A DNA stretch of 64,000 bases from Marinobacter sp. HL-58 (GCF_001314605.1 NZ_LIHP01000004.1:186001-250000), one strand, 5' to 3'. Positions 37,348-46,744 are shown, counted from the stretch's first letter. Notes: generated by a model not told the origin, from the sequence alone. Made by a program: numbers and translations.

Positions 37348-38556
37348 ATGACATCGCGCACCGAGCGCATTCTTATAATTGATTCCGATGAGCATGCCCG
37401 TTCGGAACTGGGTCGGTACCTTGAGGCCAGGGGTTTCTATGTGACCGGTTATCCCGACCTGAATTCGGCCCGTGCCCTCTTTGATGACAGTATTCCGGAC
37501 ATCATTTTCGCCGATATGTCACCGGAAGCCATCGGGGAATTGGCCGGCAGGCTCGAAGACGCTGAAACCTTCACCCCGATCGTTGCCTGTTATTCCACCG
37601 AGAACGCGCCCGAAGTGGTCAATGCGCTGCGGGCAGGGGCCGCCGATATCGTGCTTAAACCCTGCTCTGACGATCGTGGTGCCCTGGACGACGTAATCGG
37701 CAAGCTGTTTGACCGGGTACGGGTGAACCGTCTGAATCAGCTTTACCGGCAGGAACTGGAAGAGGCAAACCGGGACCTGAGAGACGGTATTGCCGAGCTG
37801 CGGGCGGACCAGCGGGCAGGGCGCAAGGTCCAGTTACGCATGCTGCCAGATAAAGAACAGGTGTTGTCGGGCCTTTCTATCGATCACCTGATCAAACCAT
37901 CTCTGTTTCTCAGTGGCGACTTTCTCGATTACTTTCGTATATCAGAAGACAAGGTGCTGGTTTATATTGCCGATGTGTCGGGCCATGGCGCAAGTTCCGC
38001 ATTCGTAACGGTATTGCTTAAAAACCTGACCAACCGGCTCCAGCGTAACCTCAGGCGGGGTTCCAGTGACGACATTCTCTATCCGGAGCGATTCCTGCAG
38101 CGGATCAACACCGAATTGCTGGACACCGGGCTGGGCAAACACGTAACGGTTTTCGTGGGGATTATCTCTACGACAGATCGCAGGCTTCGGTACTCTGTGG
38201 GGGCCCATTTTCCCATGCCGATTCTGTCCTTCGAGGGTGGGAGCACGGAGTTTCTGGAGGGGAGCGGGCTGCCGGTAGGGCTGTTCGAGGCTCCGGCGTG
38301 GGAAGTCTACGAAGTGCCGCTGGAAAAACCGTTTCACCTGATTCTGTTTTCAGACGGTATACTGGAGGTCATCAAGGCGAAAAGCCTGGATGAAAAGGAA
38401 AAGACATTACTTGAACTCGTCTCGGGAGGTAGTCACACTATCGCATCGCTGAGCGAGGCTCTGAATCTCGACGAGATCACAGAGTTACCTGACGATATTG
38501 CTATCGTATCCGTAACGGATGCCGTTTCCGGTATCGATAGCCCAACGTCGAATTAG
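37348..38556 (+). CDS. rssB: Response regulator with PP2C-type phosphatase output (RssB-like)
   Basis: This 402-residue protein has an N-terminal receiver domain (residues 8-125) with presumed phospho-acceptor Asp56 in IIFADMS, a coiled-coil linker (about 130-165), and a C-terminal SpoIIE/PP2C phosphatase domain with metal-binding motifs SGDFLDYF, YIADVSGHG and FSDGILE. This architecture is Pseudomonas-type RssB, which is distinct from E. coli RssB in retaining phosphatase motifs. It is followed directly by a STAS protein, so the pair likely forms a partner-switching module acting on RpoS or a related pathway. The role is inferred. Confidence 0.85.
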   Translation: MTSRTERILIIDSDEHARSELGRYLEARGFYVTGYPDLNSARALFDDSIPDIIFADMSPEAIGELAGRLEDAETFTPIVACYSTENAPEVVNALRAGAADIVLKPCSDDRGALDDVIGKLFDRVRVNRLNQLYRQELEEANRDLRDGIAELRADQRAGRKVQLRMLPDKEQVLSGLSIDHLIKPSLFLSGDFLDYFRISEDKVLVYIADVSGHGASSAFVTVLLKNLTNRLQRNLRRGSSDDILYPERFLQRINTELLDTGLGKHVTVFVGIISTTDRRLRYSVGAHFPMPILSFEGGSTEFLEGSGLPVGLFEAPAWEVYEVPLEKPFHLILFSDGILEVIKAKSLDEKEKTLLELVSGGSHTIASLSEALNLDEITELPDDIAIVSVTDAVSGIDSPTSN

Positions 38557-38570
38557 TGGCAGTGGATTCA

Positions 38571-39062
38571 ATGGCTGGTTACAAGATCCTGCAAGCTGAA
38601 AAACAGGGCATTTATGTCCTCAAGTTTATTGGAGAAATCCGGCTGAACCTGTGTTCGACGCTGGATAACCTTGTTGAGTCCATCACTCAGGACCCCGACT
38701 TCAAAACCGTGGTCATTGATCTCACAGAAACCGAGATTATTGACAGCACCACCCTGGGATTACTGGCCAAGATCGCCATGGCGGCCCAGAAACGCAGCAA
38801 TTTCCTGCCAACGATGATTTCCACTAACCCGGATATTACCCGAATCATTACTTCCATGGGGTTCGACAAGATCTTTATTATTGTCAGAGAACCCGCATCC
38901 CGTATCGAGGAACTGGAAGAAATACCTGTATTGCGTGCCAGCGAGCAGGACGTTCGGGACAAGGTGCTGGATGCGCACCGGGTGTTAATGGGCCTGAACA
39001 GCCGCAACCGGGAAGAGTTCAAGAACCTGGTGCGCGCCCTGGAATGCGAAGATTCCGGCTGA
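38571..39062 (+). CDS. rssC: STAS-domain anti-sigma-factor antagonist (RssC-like)
   Basis: This 163-residue protein has a STAS domain with the conserved IDSTTLGLLAKI, Ser59 being the expected phosphorylation site. A C-terminal helical extension of about 50 residues follows (RASEQDVRDKVLDAHRVLMGL). It would be dephosphorylated by the preceding PP2C-type regulator. The ATG at 38571 is preferred to the GTG at 38556, which has no ribosome site. Confidence 0.85.
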   Translation: MAGYKILQAEKQGIYVLKFIGEIRLNLCSTLDNLVESITQDPDFKTVVIDLTETEIIDSTTLGLLAKIAMAAQKRSNFLPTMISTNPDITRIITSMGFDKIFIIVREPASRIEELEEIPVLRASEQDVRDKVLDAHRVLMGLNSRNREEFKNLVRALECEDSG

Positions 39063-39086
39063 ACCAGCAAGCAAAACGGAACAACT

Positions 39087-40154
39087 ATGCCTGACAACAA
39101 AGCCCCCCGGCCAACGGAACCCTCTCCAACGGGCCATGATGTGGCGGTCCTTGGCGGTGGCAGTTTTGGTACTGCCATGGCCAAGGTACTGGGTGAAAAT
39201 GGCCATACCGTGCATTTCTGGATGCGCGATGAAGCCCAGGCCGACGAAATCCGCAATACCGGCATCAACCGCCGTTACATGCCGGACGTCAGGCTTACCG
39301 GCGATATCCAGCCTACAACCAGCCTTCCGGAAGCCATCGGCAAGGCGGAAATAGTACTGGTTGCCATTCCCAGCAAGGCCTTCCGGGCCGTCATTCGGGA
39401 AAACAGCTCTGAATTCCGTGAAGGACAGATTGTTGTCAGTCTGACCAAGGGTATTGAAGAGCACGGCTTCAAGCTGATGAGCGAGATCCTGCAGGAAGAA
39501 ATTCCCCGGGCGCGGATCGGTGTGCTCAGTGGTCCCAACCTGGCAGGCGAAATCGTTAACCATGACCTGACCGCGACCGTCATCGCTGCCAAGGATCCGG
39601 ACGTGCGACGAACGGTCCAGGAATTGCTGGGCTGCGAATACCTGCGGGTATACGCCAATGTTGACGTTTACGGGGTTGAACTCGCCGGGGCGCTGAAAAA
39701 CATCTACGCCATTGTGGCCGGGCTCGCTTCGGCCCGGGATCTTGGTGAGAACGCCAAGGCCATGCTCATTACCCGTGGCCTGGCAGAGATGAGCCGCTTT
39801 GCGGTCAGCCTCGGTGCCAACCCGATGACCTTTATGGGCCTGGCCGGTGTTGGCGACCTGATTGTGACCTGCACTTCCCCGAAAAGCCGTAACTTCCGGG
39901 TGGGGTATGCCGTCGGCAAGGGCCAGGCCCTTGATGATGCCGTAGCCGATCTGGGGCAGGTGGCAGAAGGTATCTATACGCTCAAGCTGGTCAAGGAAAA
40001 GTCCGAAGCCATTGGCATTTATATGCCTCTGGTCCGCGGCCTTTACGAGATACTTTATGAAGGTGCATCCATCAGTGCGGTGATTAACTCTTTGATGATG
40101 TCGGTCCAGAACTCCGATGTGGAATTCATCCTGCCTCGCACCCTCAGTCAGTAG
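39087..40154 (+). CDS. gpsA: NAD(P)-dependent glycerol-3-phosphate dehydrogenase
   Basis: This 355-residue enzyme reduces dihydroxyacetone phosphate to sn-glycerol-3-phosphate for phospholipid synthesis. It contains the cofactor loop VAVLGGGSFGTAMAKVLGENGH, the LSGPNLAGEI segment, the catalytic Lys in VELAGALKNIYAI and GLAGVGDLIVTCTSPKSRN. The first 15 residues are a short polar extension not found in E. coli. It starts 24 bases after rssC. Confidence 0.96.
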   Translation: MPDNKAPRPTEPSPTGHDVAVLGGGSFGTAMAKVLGENGHTVHFWMRDEAQADEIRNTGINRRYMPDVRLTGDIQPTTSLPEAIGKAEIVLVAIPSKAFRAVIRENSSEFREGQIVVSLTKGIEEHGFKLMSEILQEEIPRARIGVLSGPNLAGEIVNHDLTATVIAAKDPDVRRTVQELLGCEYLRVYANVDVYGVELAGALKNIYAIVAGLASARDLGENAKAMLITRGLAEMSRFAVSLGANPMTFMGLAGVGDLIVTCTSPKSRNFRVGYAVGKGQALDDAVADLGQVAEGIYTLKLVKEKSEAIGIYMPLVRGLYEILYEGASISAVINSLMMSVQNSDVEFILPRTLSQ

Positions 40155-40180
40155 GGCTTCGGCATATCCGGAGGTAACCA

Positions 40181-40630
40181 GTGCACTTGATTATCATGCG
40201 TCACGGAGAAGCCGGGTGGCACAGCCTCGACAGGGAACGGGAACTGACGGAATTCGGCCGCCACGGAGTTGCAGACGTTGCGGCCCAGATTGCGGAATCC
40301 CCCTGGCGGCCCGAACTCATCTGGTGCAGCCCGCTGGTACGTGCACGGCAGACCGCCGCGATCGCCTCCGAGATTCTCAATTGTGCGGTAACTGAAAAAG
40401 ACTTCATTACCCCGGACGATGACCCCGGGCGCTGCCTGGATGAACTGATCGACGCAGCGCCTTCTCAACTTATGATCGTGTCCCACATGCCTTTCGTGGG
40501 TAGCCTCTCGACTTTGCTGGTGGACGGCCACCGCAAGGGAATCCCGTTTATGACCGCCCAGGCCGTTGTGCTGGAAATGCCTGTTGCCGGGCCGGGGTGC
40601 GCAGATGTCCGGGCCCAGTTCCTGCCCTGA
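40181..40630 (+). CDS. sixA: Phosphohistidine phosphatase SixA
   Basis: This 149-residue histidine phosphatase has the catalytic motif MRHGEAGWHS (His8) and the second His in VSHMPFVGSL. SixA in E. coli dephosphorylates histidine phospho-carriers such as PtsO. The start is GTG, backed by an excellent CCGGAGG ribosome site 8 bases upstream. It follows gpsA and precedes a DUF1285 gene on the same strand. Confidence 0.93.
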   Translation: MHLIIMRHGEAGWHSLDRERELTEFGRHGVADVAAQIAESPWRPELIWCSPLVRARQTAAIASEILNCAVTEKDFITPDDDPGRCLDELIDAAPSQLMIVSHMPFVGSLSTLLVDGHRKGIPFMTAQAVVLEMPVAGPGCADVRAQFLP

Positions 40631-40719
40631 GACCCTGGCCGGAATCATTGTTTGTTCCCTTTAAAACCCGCACGGCAACACCCATAGTAGATTGAGGATT
40701 GATTCAGGGAGTGTGCTCC

Positions 40720-41289
40720 ATGACCCAGAAGCCGGAAACGATTGCAGAACAGGTTGAAAATGCCCAGTCCACGGATACCGGGCTGCCGCCACTGGAGAAA
40801 TGGAACCCCGATCTGTCCGGAGACATTGACATCGTCATAGCGCGGGACGGTCAGTGGCTTTATGAGGGCAAGCCCATTGGCCGGGAAGCTATTGTAAGGT
40901 TGTTTTCGACGATTCTCCGCCGGGAGGATGATGGTCATTATTACCTGGTCACACCGGTGGAAAAATGGCGCATTCGTGTGGAAGACGCGCCGCTGCTGGC
41001 CCATTCTCTGCGTGCAAACGGCAAGGGCAGGGAGCAGGTGCTTACGGTTACGACCAACACCGGGGAAACCATCGAGATTGGTGAGGAGCACCCCCTGTAT
41101 GTCGGGACCTACGACGGCACTGACGAGCCCCGGCCCGTGGTGAAGCTGCGCCACGGGATTGAGGCGCGGCTTGTGACCGCGGCTTATTACGATCTGGCGG
41201 ACCTTGTTGCCGAAGAAAACGACGGCGATGAAACGGCGATAGGTGTCTGGAGTAACGGGAATTTCTATAAAATAGCCGCCAACGGTTGA
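40720..41289 (+). CDS. DUF1285 protein
   Basis: This 189-residue protein is of the DUF1285 family: PPLEKWNPDLSGDIDIVIARDGQWLYEGKPIGREAIVRLFSTILRRE is diagnostic, followed by YYLVTPVEKWRIRVEDAP. The fold is beta-rich in known structures but its function is unknown. The ATG at 40720 has GGGAG upstream; an in-frame TTG at 40699 is less likely. Confidence 0.85.
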   Translation: MTQKPETIAEQVENAQSTDTGLPPLEKWNPDLSGDIDIVIARDGQWLYEGKPIGREAIVRLFSTILRREDDGHYYLVTPVEKWRIRVEDAPLLAHSLRANGKGREQVLTVTTNTGETIEIGEEHPLYVGTYDGTDEPRPVVKLRHGIEARLVTAAYYDLADLVAEENDGDETAIGVWSNGNFYKIAANG

Positions 41290-41492
41290 ATTACCTGGCA
41301 TCGTCCCAAATAACTCACGGTAGAAAACGCAGTCCGACACTTGTTAAACTGTGCTTTCGAACTTGTTACCGAGCCTGGCTCTCTAACGAGGCCCGGTGGT
41401 CGTAAGTCCCTCTGTGCAGTCTGGCTGTTCAAGATTACTTTCGATTACCCAAATTTAAATCAAACAGTCATTGCGACACGCAAGGAGATCAC

Positions 41493-41954
41493 ATGGCCCA
41501 ACCTCGTGTTGTCACCATCCATTACACGCTCACCAACGACCAGGGAGAAGAACTGGATTCCTCCCGTGTAGAAGGTCGCGAGCCTCTGTCTTATCTGGAA
41601 GGTGCTCAGAACATCATCGGCGGACTGGAAAATGCGCTGAACGAAAAGAACGCTGGCGATCAGGTAAAAGTATCTGTTGAGCCTGCTGAAGGTTACGGCG
41701 AAGTCAACGAAGAGCTGGTTCAGCCGGTTCCCCGTTCCGCGTTTGAAGGTGTGGACACCATCGAGCCGGGCATGCAATTCCAGGCACAGACTCCGGGTGG
41801 CCCCCAGGTAGTCCGTGTTGTGGAAGTAGGCGACGAAACTGTCACCATCGATGCCAACCACCCGCTGGCAGGCCAGACCCTGCACTTTGACGTGGAAGTG
41901 GTTGAAGCTCGCGAAGCAACCGACGAAGAACAAGAGCACGGTCACGCTCACTGA
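41493..41954 (+). CDS. slyD: FKBP-type peptidyl-prolyl isomerase, SlyD-like
   Basis: This 153-residue prolyl isomerase/chaperone has an FKBP half (VVTIHYTLTNDQGEELDSS; EPLSYLEGAQNIIGGLENAL), the inserted IF domain, and a short His-containing tail (EQEHGHAH) rather than the long metal-binding tail of E. coli SlyD. The ribosome site is AAGGAG. Its leader (41290-41492) holds a TTGTTA/TGTTAC promoter-like pair near 41341. Two terminators in tandem follow. Confidence 0.92.
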   Translation: MAQPRVVTIHYTLTNDQGEELDSSRVEGREPLSYLEGAQNIIGGLENALNEKNAGDQVKVSVEPAEGYGEVNEELVQPVPRSAFEGVDTIEPGMQFQAQTPGGPQVVRVVEVGDETVTIDANHPLAGQTLHFDVEVVEAREATDEEQEHGHAH

Positions 41955-41972
41955 TTTCGTCCGAGTTGTTCG

Positions 41973-42001
41973 AAAACGGCCCCTTGCGGGCCGTTTTTTT
42001 T
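41973..42001 (+). terminator. Rho-independent terminator of slyD
   Basis: The stem AACGGCCC / GGGCCGTT is followed by T8. Confidence 0.9.
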
Positions 42002-42010
42002 GGCTGGATG

Positions 42011-42038
42011 AAAAACGGCCCTGAAAAGGGCCGTTTTT
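42011..42038 (-). terminator. Rho-independent terminator of etfQO
   Basis: The stem AAAAACGGCCC / GGGCCGTTTTT with a short loop is symmetrical. It shares its stem sequence with the slyD terminator and can stop the leftward etfQO transcript. Confidence 0.85.
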
Positions 42039-42052
42039 GACAAGCTTCCGAA

Positions 42053-43705
42053 TTACATGTTCGGATAATTCGGACCACCACCGCCTTCCGGCGTCACCCA
42101 GGTGATGTTCTGGGACGGGTCCTTGATGTCGCAGGTCTTGCAGTGAACGCAGTTCTGGGCGTTGATCTGGAACTTCTTGCCGCTGCCGTCCTCGGCATCA
42201 ATCACTTCGTACACACCAGCAGGACAGTAGCGCTGTGCCGGCTCATTGTACTTAGGCAGATTCTCCTTGATGGGAATCTCCGGGTCCGTCAGCTTCAGGT
42301 GAATCGGCTGGTCTTCCTCGTGGTTGGTGTTGGAAATAAACACCGAGGACAGTTTATCGAAGGTCAGCTTGTTATCCGGCTTGGGATAATCAATCTTCTT
42401 CGCCTGGTCAGCCGGCTTAAGCGTTGCATAGTCCGGTGTAGTGTCGTGGAACGTAAACGGCAGACTGCCCCGAAGGATATTCTGCTCGAAATAGGCGATG
42501 GCACCGCCCACGATATTGCCGAACTTGTGCATGGCAGGGCCGAAATTGCGCTCGGCGTATAGTTCTTTGTACAGCCAGCTGTCCTTGAAACGATCCTCGA
42601 AGCTGGTGATTTCCTCACCGCTTTTGCCTTCCTTCAGTGCTTCAAACACGGCTTCGGCGCCCAGCAGTCCGGATTTCATGGCAGTGTGGGAACCCTTGAT
42701 CTTGGATCCGTTCAGCGTGCCGGCGTCACAGCCAAGCAGCAGACCACCGGGAAAGCTCATTTTGGGCAGGCAATTAAAACCGCCCTTGGTAATGGCGCGG
42801 GCGCCGTAGGCCACTCGCTTGCCACCTTCCAGATGCTTCTTGATTTCCGGATGCAGCTTCAGGCGCTGGAACTCATCGAACGGGCTCAGATGTGGGTTGC
42901 TGTAGGACAGATCTGCAATCAGGCCGACGTATACCTGGCCACCCTCAAGGTGATAAAGGAAGGAGCCGCCGGTAGACCCGGATTCATTCAGGGGCCAGCC
43001 GGTGGTGTGAACAACAAGGCCTGGCTCGTGTTTGGCCGGGTCGATGTCCCACAGTTCCTTGATGCCGATGCCGTAGTGCTGTGGATCCTTGCCTTCGTCC
43101 AGTTTGAAGTCGTTGATCAGGCGCTTGCCCAGGTGACCACGGCAGCCTTCGGTGAACAGGGTATACTTGGCGCGCAGTTCCATACCGGGCATGTAGCCGT
43201 CTTTTTCGGAACCGTCGCGGGCAACGCCCATGTCGCCGGTGATGATGCCCTTTACCTGACCGTCTTCAACAATGGTTTCAGATGCGGCAAAGCCGGGATA
43301 GACCTCAACACCCAGGCCTTCGGCCTGTTCGGCGAGCCAGCGGCACAGGTTGCCCAGGCTGATAATGTAGTTGCCGTGGTTGTGCATGTTCTTCGGCACA
43401 AAGGCATTGGGGATCTTGCTGGCGTTTTCCTGGTTTTTCAGCAGGAAAATGTCATCACGGGTGACCGGAGTGTTCAGCGGAGCGCCTTTCTCTTTCCAGT
43501 CCGGGAACAGTTCGTTGAGGGCAGTGGGCTCAAACACGGTACCCGCCAGTATATGAGCGCCGATTTCGGAACCCTTTTCAACGACACAGACGGTCAGTTC
43601 CTGTTCGGCTTCCTTGGCCATCTGCATGATGCGACAGGCTGCCGAGAGGCCAGCTGGGCCACCGCCGACGATCAGAACATCAAACTCCATCGATTCGCGT
43701 TCCAC
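42053..43705 (-). CDS. etfD: Electron transfer flavoprotein-ubiquinone oxidoreductase
   Basis: This 550-residue ETF-QO passes electrons from ETF to ubiquinone. It has an FAD fold (FDVLIVGGGPAGLSAACRIM), the ubiquinone region GCRGHLGKRLI, and a C-terminal [4Fe-4S] ligand set (RYCPAGVYEV and CVHCKTCDIKDPSQNI). I choose the GTG at 43705, with GAGGAG upstream, because homologues start with the same MERE residues; the ATG 39 bases further up is unlikely. It is divergent from etfBA; a PsrA-like palindrome lies in the shared region. It works with acyl-CoA dehydrogenases of fatty-acid breakdown. Confidence 0.95.
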   Translation of the reverse strand: MERESMEFDVLIVGGGPAGLSAACRIMQMAKEAEQELTVCVVEKGSEIGAHILAGTVFEPTALNELFPDWKEKGAPLNTPVTRDDIFLLKNQENASKIPNAFVPKNMHNHGNYIISLGNLCRWLAEQAEGLGVEVYPGFAASETIVEDGQVKGIITGDMGVARDGSEKDGYMPGMELRAKYTLFTEGCRGHLGKRLINDFKLDEGKDPQHYGIGIKELWDIDPAKHEPGLVVHTTGWPLNESGSTGGSFLYHLEGGQVYVGLIADLSYSNPHLSPFDEFQRLKLHPEIKKHLEGGKRVAYGARAITKGGFNCLPKMSFPGGLLLGCDAGTLNGSKIKGSHTAMKSGLLGAEAVFEALKEGKSGEEITSFEDRFKDSWLYKELYAERNFGPAMHKFGNIVGGAIAYFEQNILRGSLPFTFHDTTPDYATLKPADQAKKIDYPKPDNKLTFDKLSSVFISNTNHEEDQPIHLKLTDPEIPIKENLPKYNEPAQRYCPAGVYEVIDAEDGSGKKFQINAQNCVHCKTCDIKDPSQNITWVTPEGGGGPNYPNM

Positions 43706-44120
43706 GTTGGTCTCCTCATCTTTTTTAGTGATGCCAACAGGCAATTTCTCAGGGGCGCCATCATACCGGTAAAACGGCCTGCAGACGACTCCCCCAAAGC
43801 GAAAGCCCCTGTTCTGTTAAATGAAAGGATACCGCAATTTAATAATCAAACAAACGTTTGTTTGAAATTTGGCGTCACCTTTGGCATTGTTTAACGGCGC
43901 TGGGCCAAAACGTGTATTTTGAGTCGTTTTCTAGTATCGTCTCACGCTCAGGTGGAGTCAACTGGCGTTCATTGGCCGCAAACGCGGTTGGGTAACGGCT
44001 GGCGGGGCTATTGACCCCGGTGTGCTTTGCCTGCAGTATTATGACGCCCTGACAGACAGCAGGTCCCGCAAGCATGTGCTGTTCTCAAATGTAAACTCAT
44101 CGTAGAAGAACGAGGAATCT
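43706..44120. other. 415-base regulatory gap between etfQO and etfBA
   Basis: It contains the 20-bp PsrA-type palindrome at 43846-43865 and AT-rich stretches that can hold divergent promoters. I see no clean -35/-10 pair; a TTGACC near 44013 has too long a spacer to a TATTAT. No protein gene was found. Confidence 0.7.
43846..43865. promoter_or_regulatory. Perfect 20-bp palindrome, PsrA-type operator
   Basis: TCAAACAAAC is followed directly by its reverse complement GTTTGTTTGA. This contains the PsrA pattern (C/G)AAAC-N2-4-GTTT(G/C). PsrA is a TetR-family fatty-acid-responsive repressor, and etf genes are known or predicted members of its regulon in gammaproteobacteria. It sits 141 bases from etfQO and 255 bases from etfB. 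Confidence 0.72.
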
Positions 44121-44870
44121 ATGAAGGTTCTGGTCGCTGTAAAACGAGTTATCGACTACAACGTAAAGGTGCGCGTCAAGCCGGACAACACCGGCGTTGA
44201 TCTCGCCAACGTCAAAATGGCAATGAACCCGTTCTGCGAAATCGCTGTTGAAGAAGCGGTTCGCCTGAAAGAGAAGGGTGTTGCCAGCGAAATCGTGGTG
44301 GTTTCCATCGGCCCGAAGGCCTGCCAGGAGCAAATCCGTACTGCTCTGGCCCTGGGTGCCGACCGTGGTATCCACGTCGAAACAGACGAAGAGGTTCAGT
44401 CTCTCGAAGCGGCCAAGCTGCTCAAGAGCGTGGTTGAGAAAGAAGAGCCCAAGCTGGTTATTCTTGGCAAACAGTCCATCGATTCTGACAACAACCAGAC
44501 CGGCCAGATGCTCGCAGCACTGACTGGCATGGGGCAGGGTACTTTCGCCTCTGAAGTGGTTGTTGAAGGCGACAAGGTCAATGTTACCCGTGAGGTTGAC
44601 GGCGGCCTGATGACCGTTGCCCTGAACCTGCCTGCGGTTGTTACCACGGACCTTCGCCTGAACGAGCCGCGTTACGCATCCCTGCCTAACATCATGAAGG
44701 CCAAGAAGAAGCCGCTGGATTCAATGACCCCGGCTGACCTGGGTGTTGAGCTCGCTCCGCGTCTTTCCACGCTGAAAGTTGAAGCGCCGGCTTCCCGCCA
44801 GGCGGGTGTGAAGGTGGCTGACGTAGCTGAGCTGGTCGACAAACTGAAGAATGAAGCGAAGGTGATCTAA
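44121..44870 (+). CDS. etfB: Electron transfer flavoprotein beta subunit
   Basis: This 249-residue AMP-binding subunit of ETF has [19 protein letters not shown] at the start, the [15 protein letters not shown] segment, and [25 protein letters not shown], which contacts acyl-CoA dehydrogenases and the cofactor. GAGGAATC is its ribosome site. It abuts etfA with no spacing. Confidence 0.97.
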   Translation: MKVLVAVKRVIDYNVKVRVKPDNTGVDLANVKMAMNPFCEIAVEEAVRLKEKGVASEIVVVSIGPKACQEQIRTALALGADRGIHVETDEEVQSLEAAKLLKSVVEKEEPKLVILGKQSIDSDNNQTGQMLAALTGMGQGTFASEVVVEGDKVNVTREVDGGLMTVALNLPAVVTTDLRLNEPRYASLPNIMKAKKKPLDSMTPADLGVELAPRLSTLKVEAPASRQAGVKVADVAELVDKLKNEAKVI

Positions 44871-45812
44871 ATGAGCATCCTTGTAATTGCTGAACACGAC
44901 AACAGCAGCCTCAAGCAGGCTACCCTGAATGTTGTAGCTGCTGCCAAGGCCATCGGCGGCGACATCGACGTGCTGGTTGCCGGCGAGAACTGTGGCGCTG
45001 TTGCTGAAGCCGCGGCCAAGGCCGAAGGCGTTAACAAGGTACTGGTTGCCGACAACGCCGTTTACGGCCACTTCCTGGGCGAGAACCTGGGTGAGCTGGT
45101 CGCTGAAGTTGGTAAAGGCTACAGCCATATCCTGGCTGCCGCCGGCACCGTCGGCAAGGATTTCATGCCACGGGTTGCCGCGCTGCTGGACGTAGCCCAG
45201 GTTTCCGACATCATGCGTGTGGAGTCTGAAGATACCTTCGTTCGTCCGATCTACGCCGGTAACGCCATTGCGACGGTCAAATCCACCGACAGCATCAAGG
45301 TCGTTACGGTTCGCCCGACGGCCTTTGATCCTGTTGCCGCTGAAGGTGGCTCTGCCGCCGTGGAAGCCCTGGATATCGTTAAAGACGCAGGCCTGTCCTC
45401 CTTCGTTAGCGAAGAACTGGCCAAGTCTGATCGCCCTGATCTGGCAAGTGCCGGCATCGTGGTTTCCGGTGGTCGTGGCATGCAGAATGGCGAAAACTTC
45501 AAGATGCTGGAGCAGGTCGCCGATCTGCTGGGTGCTGCAGTTGGTGCGTCCCGCGCTGCGGTAGACGCCGGCTTCGTTCCCAACGACATGCAGGTTGGCC
45601 AGACCGGCAAGATTGTTGCGCCGCAACTGTACATTGCTGTTGGTATCTCCGGTGCCATCCAGCACCTGGCCGGCATGTCTGATTCCAAGGTGATCGTTGC
45701 GATCAACAAGGATGAAGAAGCGCCGATTTTCCAGGTTGCCGATTACGGCCTGGTAGCGGACCTGTTTGAAGCGGTTCCGCAACTTGAGGAAGAGTTGAAG
45801 AAAGTTCTGTAA
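44871..45812 (+). CDS. etfA: Electron transfer flavoprotein alpha subunit
   Basis: This 313-residue FAD-binding subunit has the C-terminal FAD domain [52 protein letters not shown] and NKDEEAPIF. The ATG follows the etfB stop directly. A strong terminator follows at 45830. The EtfAB heterodimer collects electrons from many dehydrogenases and passes them to EtfD. Confidence 0.97.
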   Translation: MSILVIAEHDNSSLKQATLNVVAAAKAIGGDIDVLVAGENCGAVAEAAAKAEGVNKVLVADNAVYGHFLGENLGELVAEVGKGYSHILAAAGTVGKDFMPRVAALLDVAQVSDIMRVESEDTFVRPIYAGNAIATVKSTDSIKVVTVRPTAFDPVAAEGGSAAVEALDIVKDAGLSSFVSEELAKSDRPDLASAGIVVSGGRGMQNGENFKMLEQVADLLGAAVGASRAAVDAGFVPNDMQVGQTGKIVAPQLYIAVGISGAIQHLAGMSDSKVIVAINKDEEAPIFQVADYGLVADLFEAVPQLEEELKKVL

Positions 45813-45829
45813 CTTTCTGGTTCTTCTTT

Positions 45830-45856
45830 AAAAGGCACCTACGGGTGCCTTTTTTG
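45830..45856 (+). terminator. Rho-independent terminator of etfBA
   Basis: AAAAGGCACC / GGTGCCTTTTTT with a 4-base loop. Confidence 0.9.
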
Positions 45857-45868
45857 TTGGCCTGTATT

Positions 45869-46330
45869 CTATTTTTTCTTCTGTTCTTTCCGGGCAGTCA
45901 GTTTCTTTTCTTTCTTACCGATAAACAGCGTATCCGCCAGTATATGCAGTGCCTTGTTGGTGGTGTGAACGGTACGGTAGATCTGATCGCTGGTGTAATC
46001 ATGGCTGTCCCGGGCCTTCCGGGCATTTTCACGGAATTCCTCGCTGGTGGAAAAGCGATCGATCAGGCTGAAGGTTGTGGTGGTTATGGCCTTGTGAACT
46101 TTCTCGACCGCGCTGGTGCCATTCTTGACAGTCTCCTCCAGCAAGCGGGCACGATTGCGGGTTTCCATCAGGTCCATACGGGATTTCTGGATATGGCTGT
46201 TGGCGGAAATCTGCCGGGCTCTGAGCCGCCGCAGGTCCCGCGTGTTATGGATGTGCTGCCTGATGGCTACAGACATAACCCCGGCACTGGTACAGGTAAC
46301 AAGCAGGCTGATCAGGGCTGTTGCGTCCAT
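45869..46330 (-). CDS. Membrane-anchored coiled-coil protein, unknown
   Basis: This 153-residue protein has an N-terminal membrane helix (ALISLLVTCTSAGVMSVAI) and then a long, charged, mostly helical cytoplasmic part (RDLRRLRARQISANSHIQKSR ... ARLLEETVKN), ending in a Lys-rich tail (GKKEKKLTARKEQKKK). It is encoded directly after a similar small membrane protein on the same strand. I recognise no domain. Confidence 0.65.
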   Translation of the reverse strand: MDATALISLLVTCTSAGVMSVAIRQHIHNTRDLRRLRARQISANSHIQKSRMDLMETRNRARLLEETVKNGTSAVEKVHKAITTTTFSLIDRFSTSEEFRENARKARDSHDYTSDQIYRTVHTTNKALHILADTLFIGKKEKKLTARKEQKKK

Positions 46331-46338
46331 GAGGGCTC

Positions 46339-46668
46339 CTAGCGATACTCCAGCTTCATTTCCACATCGATTTCCCGTTCCGCCAACTCCATTTCCAGCT
46401 CTTTCATTACTTCCTGGTAGACCAGCCGTTTCACCATTACCGGCAGCCGGTCTGCCAGCATGCGCGCCGATTTGGACTCCCGCTTGGCCAAGGCAATCGG
46501 ATCCCGCACCTGCAGCGTAAGTAACATTTCCGGATCCCGAGTATTATCAGGGCCATAGGATTCAGCCAGCGCTTCCTTGATCATTTTCTGCTGAAGGGTT
46601 ATGCGCCAGAATAACCAGCCACTGACGATGGCAAGTATGAGGCTCAGTACCAGAAGCAGTGTGTTCAA
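46339..46668 (-). CDS. Small membrane-anchored protein, unknown
   Basis: This 109-residue protein has one N-terminal membrane helix (LLLVLSLILAIVSGWLFW) and a helical tail with repeats of Glu/Lys (MVKRLVYQEVMKELEMELAEREIDVEMKLEYR). It lies 8 bases upstream of the other one-helix protein, suggesting a membrane complex of the two. No family was recognised. Confidence 0.65.
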   Translation of the reverse strand: MNTLLLVLSLILAIVSGWLFWRITLQQKMIKEALAESYGPDNTRDPEMLLTLQVRDPIALAKRESKSARMLADRLPVMVKRLVYQEVMKELEMELAEREIDVEMKLEYR

Positions 46669-46744
46669 TGGGGTAACCTCCGGGATTCGGGTTTATCAAT
46701 CCTGACAGAGTGTGCAGCATCGGCCAGGTAATGCGATTGGCCGG

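Noticed and set aside
41341..41571. 76-residue frame in the slyD leader
   Set aside because: It runs into slyD in another frame, and the region reads better as promoter and leader.
42686..43894. Plus-strand open frame of 402 residues opposite etfQO
   Set aside because: It lies entirely against a well-conserved gene and runs through its regulatory gap; no ribosome site or domain.
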